DNA of 64,000 nucleotides from contig CAWIMQ010000006.1 of assembly GCA_963837265.1 (NCBI GenBank), positions 186,001-250,000 of the forward strand, given 5' to 3'. This DNA comes from DATBLE01 sp963837265. Lineage in GTDB: Bacteria > Actinomycetota > Thermoleophilia > Gaiellales > Gaiellaceae. Made by a program: the position numbers and the translations under genes. Each line of letters opens with the position of its first letter. Position 1 is the stretch's first letter. Of this stretch, positions 15,411 to 25,635 are shown in pieces. The notes under the pieces were generated by a model. The model was given only the letters and a program-made list of their open reading frames with translations, did no database searches and had not been told where the DNA came from.

Positions 15411-16799
15411 ATGGAGCGCCAACCTCCTGCGCGCGGAGGCGAGACCCCGCTCTCGCCGGAGCGCACGGACACCACGTCACGCGACCCCGAGCAGGACGGG
15501 ATTCACGGGGGGAGTCCGGGTTCCCCCGCGCCGAGGCCGAGGGCGGCGATCGTCGTCACCGGGAGCGAGCTCGTCCGGGGCGAGCGCACCGATCTGAACG
15601 GGCCCTTTTTCGCCGCCCAGGCGCTCGCGCTCGGCCTCGAGCCGGCCCGGATCACGATCGTCGGCGACCGCGCGGAGGACCTGGAGCAGGCCCTCCGCGA
15701 GGGACTGGCGGCCGACCTCTGCCTGGTCTCCGGCGGCCTGGGGCCGACGCACGACGATCGTACGGTGGAGCTCGTCGCGAAGGCCGCCGGCCGGGAGCTA
15801 CGGCTGGACGACGCGCTCCACGAGGAGATCGGGGCCGTATCGCGGCAGGTCGCCGCCCGGCTCCACCGCCCGTACGCGGACTTCGAGGCCGGCGTGCGCA
15901 AGCAGGCGACGCTGCCGCACGGCGCGATCTCGCTCGGCCTGGCCGGCACGGCGCCGGGCATGGTCCTGGACACCCGGCACGGGGCCGCGGTCGTGTTGCC
16001 GGGGCCGCCGGCGGAGCTGCGCCGGCTGTGGCCGCGGGCGCTGGAGACCAGACCGGTCCGCGAGGTGGTGGCGCGTGCCCGGCCGCAGGGGCGCCGCGTG
16101 GTGCGCTTCTACGGCGCGAGCGAGTCCGCGGTCGCGAAGGCGCTCGCAGACGCAGGCGGGGACGGCGACGGGGTGGAGGCGACGATCTGCGCGCGCGACT
16201 TCGAGATCCACGTCGACCTGCTCGTCGACCCGGGCGCGGAGGAGCGGGGAGCGGAGCTCGACCGGCGGCTCACGGAGCCGCTCGCCGGCTACCTGTTCGC
16301 CCGCGACGAGCGGGCGGTCGAGGCGCTCGTCCTCGACCTGTGCCGCGCGCGCGGCTGGACGCTGGCGACGGCCGAGTCCTGTACGGGCGGGCTCGTCGGC
16401 GGGAGGCTCACCTCGGTCCCCGGCTCGAGCGACGTCTACCGGGGCGGGATCGTCGCCTACGCGGACGAGGTCAAGGAGCAGGCGCTCGGCGTGCCGGCCA
16501 CGCTCATCGGCGAGCACGGAGCGGTCTCGGCAGAGACGGCCGCGGCGATGACGGCGGGCGTTCGCGCCCGGCTGGGCGCCGACGTCGGCGTGGCCGTCAC
16601 GGGAGTCGCAGGCCCGGATGGAGGAACGGCCGAGAAGCCGGTCGGCCTCGTCCACCTCCACGCCGAGACGCCCGAAGGGGGCCACGGGATCGCGTTCAGC
16701 TTTCCGTCCGACCGGGAGACCGTCCGCGCGCGTGCGGTCGTCGCCGCGCTCCACCTCGTGCGCCGTCTTCTGGCACAGAGTCGAGACGAAGAGGCATGA
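15411..16799 (+). CDS. cinA: CinA-family protein (NMN amidohydrolase, competence/damage-inducible)
   Basis: This 462-aa protein has a MoaB/MogA-like N-terminal domain starting at residue 45 (RAAIVVTGSELVRGERTD... VSGGLGPTHDDRT) and a C-terminal CinA deamidase domain. The latter shows LATAESCTGGLVGGRLT, GGIVAYADEVKEQ and VTGVAGPDGGT, the conserved block of nicotinamide mononucleotide deamidases. It recycles NMN formed by DNA ligase. A 44-residue Pro/Arg-rich extension precedes the first domain; no later start is available in frame before the domain. It is the first gene of the cinA-thpR-recA-recX run, a conserved actinobacterial and firmicute arrangement, and overlaps thpR by ATGA. Confidence 0.92.
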   Translation: MERQPPARGGETPLSPERTDTTSRDPEQDGIHGGSPGSPAPRPRAAIVVTGSELVRGERTDLNGPFFAAQALALGLEPARITIVGDRAEDLEQALREGLAADLCLVSGGLGPTHDDRTVELVAKAAGRELRLDDALHEEIGAVSRQVAARLHRPYADFEAGVRKQATLPHGAISLGLAGTAPGMVLDTRHGAAVVLPGPPAELRRLWPRALETRPVREVVARARPQGRRVVRFYGASESAVAKALADAGGDGDGVEATICARDFEIHVDLLVDPGAEERGAELDRRLTEPLAGYLFARDERAVEALVLDLCRARGWTLATAESCTGGLVGGRLTSVPGSSDVYRGGIVAYADEVKEQALGVPATLIGEHGAVSAETAAAMTAGVRARLGADVGVAVTGVAGPDGGTAEKPVGLVHLHAETPEGGHGIAFSFPSDRETVRARAVVAALHLVRRLLAQSRDEEA

Positions 16800-17350
16800 G
16801 GCCGGCTGCTACCGTCGGCGCCGATGGCCGCGCTCGCCTCTTCTGTGCGCTCACGCTTCCCGACGGGCTGCTCGACCGGCTCGCCGCCTGGCAGGCGGCT
16901 CTCCCCCCAGGTCGCCACCGCCTCGTTCCCCGGGACAAGCTGCACCTCACGCTCGCCTTCCTCGGGCACCGACCGGTGGCCGAGGTGGCGGCGATCCGTG
17001 CCGAGCTCGAGGCGGCCGTCCGGGACGCAAGGCCGATCGTCCTCCGCGAGCTGCGCTATCGCGAGACGCGTAGCGTGGGGATGCTCGTGTTCGACGACGA
17101 GCGCGGAGCGGCGACCGCGCTCGCCGGGGACCTGCACGAGCGGCTCGGGAGGATCGGCGTCTACGAGCCGGAGGCGCGAGGGTGGCTGCCGCATCTCACC
17201 GTCGTCCGCTTCCGCGAGCGGCCGCGCCTGGATCCGCCGCTGCCGGCCGTGGGCGCGGTCAGTCCGTCCGGTGCCGCTGTCTACCATTCCGTGCTGCGGC
17301 CGACCGGGGCGCAGTATGTCGTTCTGTACTCAGTTCCGCTAGAAGCCTAG
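16796..17350 (+). CDS. thpR: RNA 2',3'-cyclic phosphodiesterase
   Basis: This 184-aa 2H phosphoesterase carries the two catalytic tetrapeptides as HLTLAFLG (near residue 44) and HLTVVRF (near residue 134). Each H-x-T supplies a His and Thr for hydrolysis of 2',3'-cyclic phosphate ends. The protein starts at ATG 16796, overlapping the cinA stop, and ends four bases before the recA ribosome site is complete, so cinA, thpR and recA are probably one transcript. Family function (ligase/phosphodiesterase on RNA ends) is known; the natural substrate here is inferred. Confidence 0.88.
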   Translation: MRPAATVGADGRARLFCALTLPDGLLDRLAAWQAALPPGRHRLVPRDKLHLTLAFLGHRPVAEVAAIRAELEAAVRDARPIVLRELRYRETRSVGMLVFDDERGAATALAGDLHERLGRIGVYEPEARGWLPHLTVVRFRERPRLDPPLPAVGAVSPSGAAVYHSVLRPTGAQYVVLYSVPLEA

Positions 17351-17363
17351 GAGGGTGATTCGG

Positions 17364-18488
<1,125 letters not shown>

Positions 18489-18491
18489 GCC

Positions 18492-18935
18492 GTGGCCGAG
18501 CGCGCGAGCGCGGGGCAGAACGCCCTCGACCGGGCTGTGCGGGCGCTCGCGCGCCGCGACCACTCGACGGTGACCCTCAGGGCGAAGCTGGAGCGAGCGG
18601 GGATTCCCCCGGTCGAGCAGGCGGCCGTGGTCGAGACGCTCGAGCGGCTCGGATACCTCGACGACGGGCGTTTCGCCCGCCACCGGGCCGCGCAGCTTGC
18701 CGCCCGCGGATACGGGGACGAGTGGATCCGGGGTGATCTCGCGGCCCAGGGCGTTCCCGCCGATGTAGCCGAGGCCGCTCTCGGGGCGCTGGAGCCGGAA
18801 GCGGAGCGGGCCGTGCGACAGGCGTCGGCCCTCGGCGACCGTCCCGGAGCAGCCCGTGTCCTCGCCCGCCGCGGCTTCTCGGAGGAGACGGTGGAGGCCG
18901 TCCTTGCAGAGGACCTCGGTGGAACGGTAGGATAG
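18492..18935 (+). CDS. recX: Regulatory protein RecX
   Basis: This 147-aa protein, starting at GTG 18492 three bases after the recA stop, has the RecX three-helix repeats: DRAVRALARRDHSTVTLRAKL, then RLGYLDDGRFARHRAAQLA, then GDLAAQGVPADVAEAAL. RecX binds RecA filaments and limits their activity. Position and length are typical. The last 30 residues (ARVLARRGFSEETVEAVL) form the third repeat. Confidence 0.92.
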   Translation: MAERASAGQNALDRAVRALARRDHSTVTLRAKLERAGIPPVEQAAVVETLERLGYLDDGRFARHRAAQLAARGYGDEWIRGDLAAQGVPADVAEAALGALEPEAERAVRQASALGDRPGAARVLARRGFSEETVEAVLAEDLGGTVG

Positions 18936-19185
18936 AAGAACCTCATTCGACGTTTTGCCTGCATACGACGTGTTTCCGAATCGAAATCCACGCTCCGCCA
19001 GTCTCGAAGACCACCTGATCGCCGTGCACGCGACTGCTTCCCGGAGGATCTCGACCTAACCCGAGTCGCAGCGACCCTGTGGGTCGCCGTTCGCTTGCTT
19101 CGATTCGCGGGATGCGTCCGCGCCGGCCCGGCGGCGGATGAGCTCTCGCGGCGCTCGCCGCGGGACCACCGATTCGAGGAGCGGC

Positions 19186-20718
19186 ATGGCGGTCGTCATC
19201 GGGATCATCATCGGCCTCGTCGCCGGCGGCATGCTCGCATTCGTCGGGCTCGCGATGACGGGCGGCTCGCGTCTCGCCGCGGCGCGCCGCACGCGACAGC
19301 TCCTACTCGATGAGGCGCACCGGGAGGCGGACGCGCTTCGCCGGGAGGCTCAGCTCGAGGCGAAGGAGGAGTCGGTCCGGCTCCGGCAGGAGCTGGAGCG
19401 AGATGTGACGACCCGCCAGGCGGAGGCCCTCCGCGCCCGGGAGCACCTGAAGGCGAAGGAGTCCCAGCTCGAGCACCGCGTGACCGAGCTCGAGCGGAAG
19501 GAGCAGGGGATCGCCGACCGCGAGGCACACGCGAGACAGCTCCAGGAAGAGCTGAAGGGGGCGAAGGACCAGGAGCTCGCCCGGCTCGAGCAGATCTCCG
19601 GGATGACGGTCAACGAGGCCCAGGCCGAGGTTCTCTCCCGCTCGGAGGAGCTCGTGCGCCACGAGCTGGCCCGGCGGGTGCGCCAGATGGAGGAGGAGGC
19701 GCAGACCGAGGCGAGGCGCCGCGCACGGAACCTCGTCGCCGACGCGCTCCAACGGGTGGCTGCCAGCCATGCAGCCGAGACCACCGTCTCGCTCGTCGAG
19801 CTGCCTTCCGACGACATGAAGGGCCGGATCATCGGCCGGGAGGGCCGGAACATCCGGACGCTCGAGCACCTCACGGGCGTGGACATCATCATCGACGACA
19901 CGCCGGGCGCGGTCGTCCTCTCCTCGTTCGACGGCATCCGCCGCGAGGTGGCGAAGATCACGCTGACGAAGCTGATCGAGGACGGGCGCATCCATCCGGC
20001 CCGTATCGAGGAGATGTACTACCAGTCGAAGGCGGAGCTGGACGACCACGTGCACCAGGCCGGCGAGCAGGCGGTCTTCGAGGCCAACTGCGGCGAGTTC
20101 CCCGAGGAGGTCGTCAAGATCCTGGGCCGGCTGCGCTACCGCACGAGCTACGGGCAGAACGTCCTCAAGCACACGCTCGAGGTCGTCCAGCTCGCCGGAA
20201 TCATGGCGAGCGAGCTCGACGCGAGCGTGAAGACGGCCAAGCGCGCCGCGCTCCTCCACGATCTGGGCAAGGCGCTGACGCACGAGGTCGAGGGCTCGCA
20301 TGCGCTGATCTCGGCGCAGTACGCCCGCCGGTACGGGGAGACGCAGGGAGTCGTCCACGCGATCGAGGCGCACCACTACGAGGTGCAGCCGCAGACGGTC
20401 GAGGCCGTGCTGCTGATCGCCGCCGACGCGATCTCGGCGTCCCGCCCGGGTGCGCGCGGCGAGAGCCTGGACGGCTACATCAAGCGTCTGGAGTCGCTCG
20501 AGGAGCTGGCCGGGCAGATGAAGGGCGTCGACAAGGTGTATGCGCTGCACGCCGGTCGCGAGATCCGCGTGATCGTCAAGCCGGAGGAGATCGACGACGA
20601 CCAGGCCGTGCTGCTCTCGCACGAGATCGCCCGCGAGATCGAGGCGCATCTCGAGTACCCGGGCCAGATCAAGGTGACCGTGATCCGCGAGTCGCGTGCG
20701 GTCGAATACGCCAAGTGA
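19186..20718 (+). CDS. rny: Ribonuclease Y
   Basis: This is a 510-aa membrane-anchored endoribonuclease. An N-terminal transmembrane helix (AVVIGIIIGLVAGGMLAFVG, residues 2-21) is followed by a long charged coiled coil (about residues 40-180, rich in E-R-K-Q). A KH domain has GRIIGREGRNIRTLE, and the HD domain has ALLHDLGKAL with the metal-binding His-Asp. It initiates mRNA decay at the membrane. ATG 19186 has GAGGAG upstream and gives the TM start directly; upstream GTG/ATG codons would add an Arg-rich stretch. An 11-12 bp hairpin terminator follows the stop immediately. Confidence 0.95.
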   Translation: MAVVIGIIIGLVAGGMLAFVGLAMTGGSRLAAARRTRQLLLDEAHREADALRREAQLEAKEESVRLRQELERDVTTRQAEALRAREHLKAKESQLEHRVTELERKEQGIADREAHARQLQEELKGAKDQELARLEQISGMTVNEAQAEVLSRSEELVRHELARRVRQMEEEAQTEARRRARNLVADALQRVAASHAAETTVSLVELPSDDMKGRIIGREGRNIRTLEHLTGVDIIIDDTPGAVVLSSFDGIRREVAKITLTKLIEDGRIHPARIEEMYYQSKAELDDHVHQAGEQAVFEANCGEFPEEVVKILGRLRYRTSYGQNVLKHTLEVVQLAGIMASELDASVKTAKRAALLHDLGKALTHEVEGSHALISAQYARRYGETQGVVHAIEAHHYEVQPQTVEAVLLIAADAISASRPGARGESLDGYIKRLESLEELAGQMKGVDKVYALHAGREIRVIVKPEEIDDDQAVLLSHEIAREIEAHLEYPGQIKVTVIRESRAVEYAK

Positions 20719-20746
20719 CGCGGGGGAACCGCATGGTTCCCCCGCG
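20719..20746 (+). terminator. Hairpin terminator after rny
   Basis: CGCGGGGGAACC (20719-20730) pairs with GGTTCCCCCGCG (20735-20746) around a GCAT loop, beginning at the last base of the rny stop codon region. No U-run follows, as usual for this GC range. The remaining bases up to miaB (20747-21004) show no credible gene: open frames there are arginine-rich by-products of base composition. Confidence 0.65.
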
Positions 20747-21004
20747 GGCCCCTTCCTTCGCTCGCTCGCTTCGCTCGCGTCGCCTCTTGAGGGCAGGCGG
20801 GTTCTGGCCGCGCCCGACAGGCCGGCCGCGGCCCTTCGGCCTCGAGGAGCGCTGCGGCGTCTGGTCGGGCGCGGTTCCCCGACCGCCGGCCCGGACTGCT
20901 CGAGTGAGCAGGGGCACCCCGGCCCACCACCCACTGCGATCGTAGCGACGAACTCGTCACCTGTCTGCGCCGGTTTCGTGCCGAAGGGCGCGCGGAGGCC
21001 CGCG

Positions 21005-21010
21005 TACACT
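21005..21010 (+). promoter_or_regulatory. -10 box for leaderless miaB
   Basis: TACACT at 21005-21010, then seven bases (GTCCGCC) and GTG 21018. No ribosome site is present, so miaB is predicted to be translated from a leaderless message. Confidence 0.55.
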
Positions 21011-21017
21011 GTCCGCC

Positions 21018-22337
21018 GTGAAGCGCTACCACGTGACCACGTTCGGCTGCCAGATGAACGCCCACGACTCGGAGCGGATCAAGGGGATGCTCGAGTCGCT
21101 CGGGCTCGGCGAGGCGGTGTCGCAGGACGAGGCGGATGTCGTCGTCTTCAACACGTGCACGATCCGGGAGAAGCCCGACCAGCGGCTCGCTGCTCACCTC
21201 GCCCAGGCGAGGGCGCTGAAGGACCGTGATCCCGAGCGGGTGATCGCGGTCGGCGGGTGCTACGCGGAGGCGCAGCGGGAGCGGATCTTCGAGCAGTACC
21301 CGTTCGTCGACGTCGCCTTCGGCCCCGGTTCGATCCCGCATCTCGCCGACTGGCTCGCAGCGGGGGGAAGCGTTGCCCGGGGGCGCTTCGCGGAATGGGC
21401 TCACTTCGCCGGCGACCTCCCGGCCCGGCGCGAGCGCCGGTTCCAGGCCTGGGTGCAGGTCTCCATGGGCTGCAACTCGAGGTGCGCGTACTGCATCGTC
21501 CCGGCCGTCCGGGGACGCGAGCGATCGCGGCGGCCGGGGGAGATCGTCGCCGAGGTGAGTGCGCTCGCCGCGGACGGCGTCCGCGAGATCACGCTCCTCG
21601 GCCAGAACGTGAACTCGTACGGCCGCGACCTCGCCCCGGGAATCCGGACCGGTTTCGCCGATCTCCTGCGCGCCTGCGACGGCGTCGACGGGATCCAGCG
21701 GATCCGGTTCACGAGCCCGCACCCGAAGGACTTCCGGCCCGATGTGATCGAGGCGATGGCCGAGTGCGCCGCCGTCTGCGAGCACGCGCACCTGCCGCTC
21801 CAATCGGGCTCGACCCGCGTGCTCAGGCGGATGCGGCGAACGTACTCCCGCGAGCGCTACCTCAGGTTGGTGGAGGCACTCCGCACCGGGATTCCCGATC
21901 TCGCGCTCACCACCGACCTCATCGTCGGCTTTCCCGGCGAGACCGACGAGGACTTCCGGGAGACGATCGAGATGGTCGAGGAGGTCGGCTACGACGGTGC
22001 TTTCACCTTCGTGTTCTCGCCCCGGGGCGGCACCGAGGCCGCGAGCCTGGCCGACCAGGTCCCGGACGAGGTCAAACGCGAGCGCATCGAGCGGCTGATC
22101 GACGTCGTGCAGCGCTCGGCGGCACACCGCAACGCCGAGCGGGTCGGACGCGTGGAGGAGGTCCTGGTCGAGGGGCCCAGCCGGACCGACCCGTCGCTCC
22201 TGCGCGGGCGGACGCGCCGAAATACGACCGTGAACTTCACCGGCCCGGCGGCGGCCGGCGAGCTCGTGCAGGTGAGGATCGACCGGGCGACATCGACGAC
22301 GCTCGCAGGCGCACAGCTCGTGACGGCGGCGGCCTGA
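21018..22337 (+). CDS. miaB: tRNA-2-methylthio-N6-dimethylallyladenosine synthase MiaB
   Basis: This 439-aa radical-SAM methylthiotransferase has an N-terminal UPF0004 domain (TTFGCQMNAHDSERIKG, then FNTCTIREKPDQR and GGCYAEAQRE), whose Cys residues hold the auxiliary cluster. The radical-SAM motif is GCNSRCAYCIVP, with Cys near residues 152, 156 and 159. A C-terminal TRAM domain follows (VEEVLVEGPSR... GRTRRNTTVNFTGP). It modifies i6A37 of tRNAs reading UNN codons. miaA, which makes the i6A substrate, lies 0.9 kb downstream with a phosphatase gene between, so the two tRNA-37 enzymes are clustered. Confidence 0.95.
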   Translation: MKRYHVTTFGCQMNAHDSERIKGMLESLGLGEAVSQDEADVVVFNTCTIREKPDQRLAAHLAQARALKDRDPERVIAVGGCYAEAQRERIFEQYPFVDVAFGPGSIPHLADWLAAGGSVARGRFAEWAHFAGDLPARRERRFQAWVQVSMGCNSRCAYCIVPAVRGRERSRRPGEIVAEVSALAADGVREITLLGQNVNSYGRDLAPGIRTGFADLLRACDGVDGIQRIRFTSPHPKDFRPDVIEAMAECAAVCEHAHLPLQSGSTRVLRRMRRTYSRERYLRLVEALRTGIPDLALTTDLIVGFPGETDEDFRETIEMVEEVGYDGAFTFVFSPRGGTEAASLADQVPDEVKRERIERLIDVVQRSAAHRNAERVGRVEEVLVEGPSRTDPSLLRGRTRRNTTVNFTGPAAAGELVQVRIDRATSTTLAGAQLVTAAA

Positions 22338-22457
22338 CCGCGATGCGCGTGCTCGTCGCCGGCTCGAGGAGGCAGCCGCCTCGGAGCGACCGCCGGTGAG
22401 CGCGGGCCGCGCCGAGAGCTCCGCCGACCGGCCGGTGCCGAAGCCCGCGGACGACGC

Positions 22458-23210
22458 GTGAGCACGACGGGCTCGCGGGACCTGGCCTGGGAAGGCTGCC
22501 TGAACGTCCGCGATCTCGGCGGCCATCCGACCGAGGACGGCGGCGCGACGCGCTACGGCGCGTACGTGCGCGCCGACAACGTCGAGCGCTTGACCGACGC
22601 CGGCTGGCTGGCGCTCGTCGACTACGGCGTCCGCACGGTCGTCGACCTCCGGCTGGCCGAGGAACGCGCCGGCGATCTTCCGGAGGGTGTGCCGATCGTC
22701 GCGCTGCACCGCCCGCTCGTGCCCGCGTTCGACCACCCGGACTGGGACGACATCAACCGGGTGTCGCTCGCCGCCGAGCTCCCCGACTCGACGAGGCTCG
22801 CGTACCTGGAGTTCCTCGATCGGTACGGCGATCGCTTCGGCGAGGCGGTCACGGCGATCGCGACCGCGGACGACGGAGCCGTTCTCTTCCACTGTATGGG
22901 CGGGAAGGACCGTACGGGCCTGATCGCCGCGCTCCTGCTCCGCGTCGCCGGCGTCGAGCGCGGGGCGGTCGCCGCCGACTACGCCCTCTCCGGGGAGAAC
23001 CTGAAGGCGATGCTCGACGCCTGGATCGCCGGTGCGGAGGACGACCAGGACCGCGCCCTGCGCACCCGGATCAGCGCTACCCCGGCCGAGGCGATGCTGG
23101 GCGTGCTCGCCACGCTCGACGAGCGGTACGGCGGCGCGGACGGGTACCTGCGCGCCGTGGGCGTCCGTGACGAGCTGCTCGGCCGCGTGCGCGCGCGGCT
23201 GCGCCGATGA
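22458..23210 (+). CDS. Tyrosine-protein phosphatase (Y_phosphatase3 / PtpB type)
   Basis: This 250-aa protein has the P-loop signature HCMGGKDRTG (H-C-x-x-G-K-D-R-T-G), whose Cys forms the phospho-enzyme. The N-terminal motif GCLNVRDLGGHPTEDG is characteristic of the PtpB/Y_phosphatase3 group, as is YALSGENL after the catalytic helix. The K-D pair in the P-loop is typical of enzymes that also act on phosphoinositides or phospho-Ser/Thr. It is cytosolic or secreted without an evident signal. It sits between miaB and miaA, with its stop overlapping the miaA ATG. The physiological substrate is unknown. Confidence 0.88.
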   Translation: MSTTGSRDLAWEGCLNVRDLGGHPTEDGGATRYGAYVRADNVERLTDAGWLALVDYGVRTVVDLRLAEERAGDLPEGVPIVALHRPLVPAFDHPDWDDINRVSLAAELPDSTRLAYLEFLDRYGDRFGEAVTAIATADDGAVLFHCMGGKDRTGLIAALLLRVAGVERGAVAADYALSGENLKAMLDAWIAGAEDDQDRALRTRISATPAEAMLGVLATLDERYGGADGYLRAVGVRDELLGRVRARLRR

Positions 23211-24100
23211 CCGCGGTCCTGGCGATCTTTGGCCCGACCGCGAGCGGCAAGAGCGCGGTCGCGGACGCCGTCGCCCGCCGGCTCGAGGTCGAAATCGTCT
23301 CCGCGGACTCGGCTCAGCTCTACCGCGGGCTTCCCGTGCTCACGAACCAGTCTCCGGCAGCGCTGGTGGGCGTCTGGGAGCTCGACCACGAGGCGTCGTT
23401 GGCGGACTATCAGCGCCTTGCGCACGCGACGATCGACGCTGCGCTCGCAGCCGGGCGGACGCCGCTCGTCGTCGGCGGGACCGGGCTCTACTTCCGCGCC
23501 GCCCTCGCCGACCTCGAGCTGCCGCCGGCCCCGCGGCCGGGCGCCCGCGACCGCTGGAGCCTGCTCTACGACGAGCGTGGCTCCGAGGAGGCGCACCGGC
23601 TGCTCGCCGGGCACGACCCCGGCGCTGCCGCCGCGGTCCATCCCAACGACCGGCGGCGGGTGGTGCGTGCGCTCGAGCTGGCCGAGATCGGCCGCTCTCT
23701 CAGCGGGCGCCGGCTGTGGTCCGGCCAGACGCGCCTGCCCACGCTCGTGGTCGGGCTCGAGGTGCCGGCCGAGGAGCTCGCCCGCCGGATCGAGCTGCGC
23801 ACGAGGGCGATGTTCGACGCCGGCGTCGAGGAGGAGGTGCGACGCGCGCTCGAGAGGCCCCTCTCGGCGACGGCGGCGAAGATCATGGGGCTCCGCGAGG
23901 TCGCCGAGCTGCCGAGAGCCGAGGCCGAGATCGCGCTCGCAGTTCGGACCCGCCGGCTCGCCGCCTACCAGCGGAAGTGGATGCGGCGGATTCCGGGTCT
24001 CGTTAGCGTGCGGGCGGATCGCTCCCCCGAAGAGGTGGCCGATGACGTTCTCGCGCTGGCACGCGGCGGGCAACGAGTACCTGCTGGTCGAGCGGGCTGA
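23207..24100 (+). CDS. miaA: tRNA dimethylallyltransferase MiaA
   Basis: This 297-aa enzyme adds a dimethylallyl group to A37 of tRNA. The P-loop is FGPTASGKSAVAD (residues 7-19) and is followed by EIVSADSAQLYRGLPVLTN, the D-S-x-Q-x-Y block that binds tRNA A37. VVGGTGLYFRAAL and HPNDRRRVVRALE are the other family blocks. TRRLAAYQRKWMRRIPG is the conserved C-terminal Arg/Gln segment. The gene overlaps the dapF-like gene by 59 bases at its 3' end and the phosphatase stop by four bases at its start, showing tight packing. Confidence 0.93.
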   Translation: MTAVLAIFGPTASGKSAVADAVARRLEVEIVSADSAQLYRGLPVLTNQSPAALVGVWELDHEASLADYQRLAHATIDAALAAGRTPLVVGGTGLYFRAALADLELPPAPRPGARDRWSLLYDERGSEEAHRLLAGHDPGAAAAVHPNDRRRVVRALELAEIGRSLSGRRLWSGQTRLPTLVVGLEVPAEELARRIELRTRAMFDAGVEEEVRRALERPLSATAAKIMGLREVAELPRAEAEIALAVRTRRLAAYQRKWMRRIPGLVSVRADRSPEEVADDVLALARGGQRVPAGRAG

Positions 24101-24746
24101 AGTCGGTCGGCCCCTGACGGCCGACTCGGTGCGAGCGCAGGTCGGCCGCGCGGACGGGATCCTCGAGGTCGTCGCGGCGGGGGACGACGCAGCCGAGATC
24201 GTGATCTGGAACCGGGACGGCTCGTTCGCCGAGATGTCCGGCAACGGCACGCGGATCGCAGCCCGCTGGCTGGCCGACCGAGGCGGCGCGAAGGTCGTTC
24301 GGATCCGGGTCGGCGCGCGTGTCGTCGAGGCGCGGATGCTGGAAGGCGGAGCGGTCGAGCAGGATCTCGGGGAGGTCGAGGTCTACGAGCCGGAGCGGAT
24401 CGCGGGACTCGAGGTCGTGCCGGTCTCGGTCGGCAACCCGCACGCCGTCGTTCTCGGAGACCCCGGCGACCTGCCCCTGATCGGCCCGCTCCTCGAGTCG
24501 CACCCGCGCTTTCCGCAGCGGACGAACGTCCAGGTGGCACGAATCGACGCCCCTCGCCGCGTCACGGCGCGGGTCTGGGAGCGCGGCGTGGGGGAGACCC
24601 GCTCCTCCGGGACGAGCGCGGTCGCGGTCGCGGCCGCCACCCACGCCGACGGCGAGGTTGTCGTCTCGTTCCCCGGCGGGGATCTCGAAGTGCGCCTCGA
24701 GGGCGGCCGCGCGTCGCTGACGGGGCCGGTCGAGCGTGTCGAGTAG
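24042..24746 (+). CDS. dapF: DapF-like diaminopimelate epimerase with both catalytic Cys replaced by Ser
   Basis: This 234-aa protein has the DapF fold landmarks: FSRWHAAGNEYLL at the start, FAEMSGNGTRIAARW, VSVGNPHAVVLGD and WERGVGETRSSGTSAVA. In characterised DapF enzymes the two acid/base cysteines lie in C-G-N-G and in the A/S-C-G-T/S-G segment. Here the equivalents are Ser66 (MSGNG) and Ser189 (RSSGTS). The protein is also shorter than the usual 270-290 residues. ATG 24042 lies within miaA. It neighbours dapD-dapC-dapE, which supports a role in lysine/DAP synthesis. The epimerase activity is doubtful on these residues, and an ordinary DapF elsewhere in the genome is possible. Confidence 0.7.
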   Translation: MTFSRWHAAGNEYLLVERAEVGRPLTADSVRAQVGRADGILEVVAAGDDAAEIVIWNRDGSFAEMSGNGTRIAARWLADRGGAKVVRIRVGARVVEARMLEGGAVEQDLGEVEVYEPERIAGLEVVPVSVGNPHAVVLGDPGDLPLIGPLLESHPRFPQRTNVQVARIDAPRRVTARVWERGVGETRSSGTSAVAVAAATHADGEVVVSFPGGDLEVRLEGGRASLTGPVERVE

Positions 24747-24891
24747 CTCCACAATCGGCACAGACCCGTCGCCTGTCTCCGGCTACGCTGGGGATCCCGC
24801 CCGATACGTCTCCCCGGGTGGGAGGGGGCTTGGGATGGGACCTACGCGAGCGGGTCGCCAGGCGGGCGTCGCGCCCGCCACGCCGTCCCGC

Positions 24892-25635
24892 TCAGCCGCC
24901 GATCCCGTACTCGCGCAGGGCGTCGTTGAGGCTGACCTTCAGGTCGGTCGACTCGTCCCGGCGGCCGATGATCAGGGCGCAGGCGAGCTGGTAGGTGCCC
25001 GCTGGGAACGCCTTGGGACGCGTGCCGGGCACGACGATCGAGCGCGGCGGCACGTAGCCCCGGTGCTCGACCGGCTCGGGAGCGGTGACGTCGATGATCG
25101 GGACGCTCGCCGTCAGGGAGACGTTCGGCCCGAGCACCGCTCCCTCCCCGATCCGGACCCCCTCCGTGAGGATGCAGCGCGAGCCGATGAAGGCACCGTC
25201 CTCGACGATCACCGGCCGGGCATTCACCGGCTCGAGCACGCCGCCGATCCCGACGCCGCCCGCGAGATGGACGTCGGCGCCGATCTGCGCGCAGGAGCCG
25301 ACGGTCGCCCACGTGTCGATCATCGTGCGCGGGCCGACCCAGGCGCCGATGTTCACGTAGCTCGGCATCATCACCACCCCCTCGGAGAGGAAGGCGCCGT
25401 AGCGGGCGACCGCGGGCGGGACGACCCGCACCCCGAGCGCAGCGTAGTCGTGCTTCAGCGGGATCTTGTCGTGGTACTCGAAGGGGCCGAGCTCGACCGG
25501 CTCCATCCGCCGCTCCCGGAAGTAGCTCAGGATTGCCGCCTTCGCCTCCTCGTTGACGACCCAGTGGTCGCCGGCGCGCTCGGCGACACGAACCTCGCCG
25601 CGGTCGAGGGCGGCGATCGTCTCCTCCGTGGTCAC
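24892..25635 (-). CDS. dapD: 2,3,4,5-tetrahydropyridine-2,6-dicarboxylate N-succinyltransferase
   Basis: This 247-aa left-handed beta-helix acyltransferase transfers succinyl from succinyl-CoA to tetrahydrodipicolinate in the lysine/DAP pathway. It has the conserved blocks RVVPPAVARYGAF, VVMMPSYVNIGAWVGPRTM and DTWATVGSCAQIGADVHLAG with hexapeptide periodicity, and GGVGIGGVLEP, closely matching DapD and less so the acetyl type DapH. GTG 25635 is the start; it overlaps the dapC stop (GTGA), and an upstream in-frame extension would be antisense to dapC. It is the last gene of the dapE-dapC-dapD operon. Confidence 0.9.
   Translation of the reverse strand: MTTEETIAALDRGEVRVAERAGDHWVVNEEAKAAILSYFRERRMEPVELGPFEYHDKIPLKHDYAALGVRVVPPAVARYGAFLSEGVVMMPSYVNIGAWVGPRTMIDTWATVGSCAQIGADVHLAGGVGIGGVLEPVNARPVIVEDGAFIGSRCILTEGVRIGEGAVLGPNVSLTASVPIIDVTAPEPVEHRGYVPPRSIVVPGTRPKAFPAGTYQLACALIIGRRDESTDLKVSLNDALREYGIGG

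Noticed and set aside
20715..20945. Plus-strand 76-codon frame after rny.
   Set aside because: Begins in the terminator hairpin and is Arg/Pro-rich without a fold pattern.
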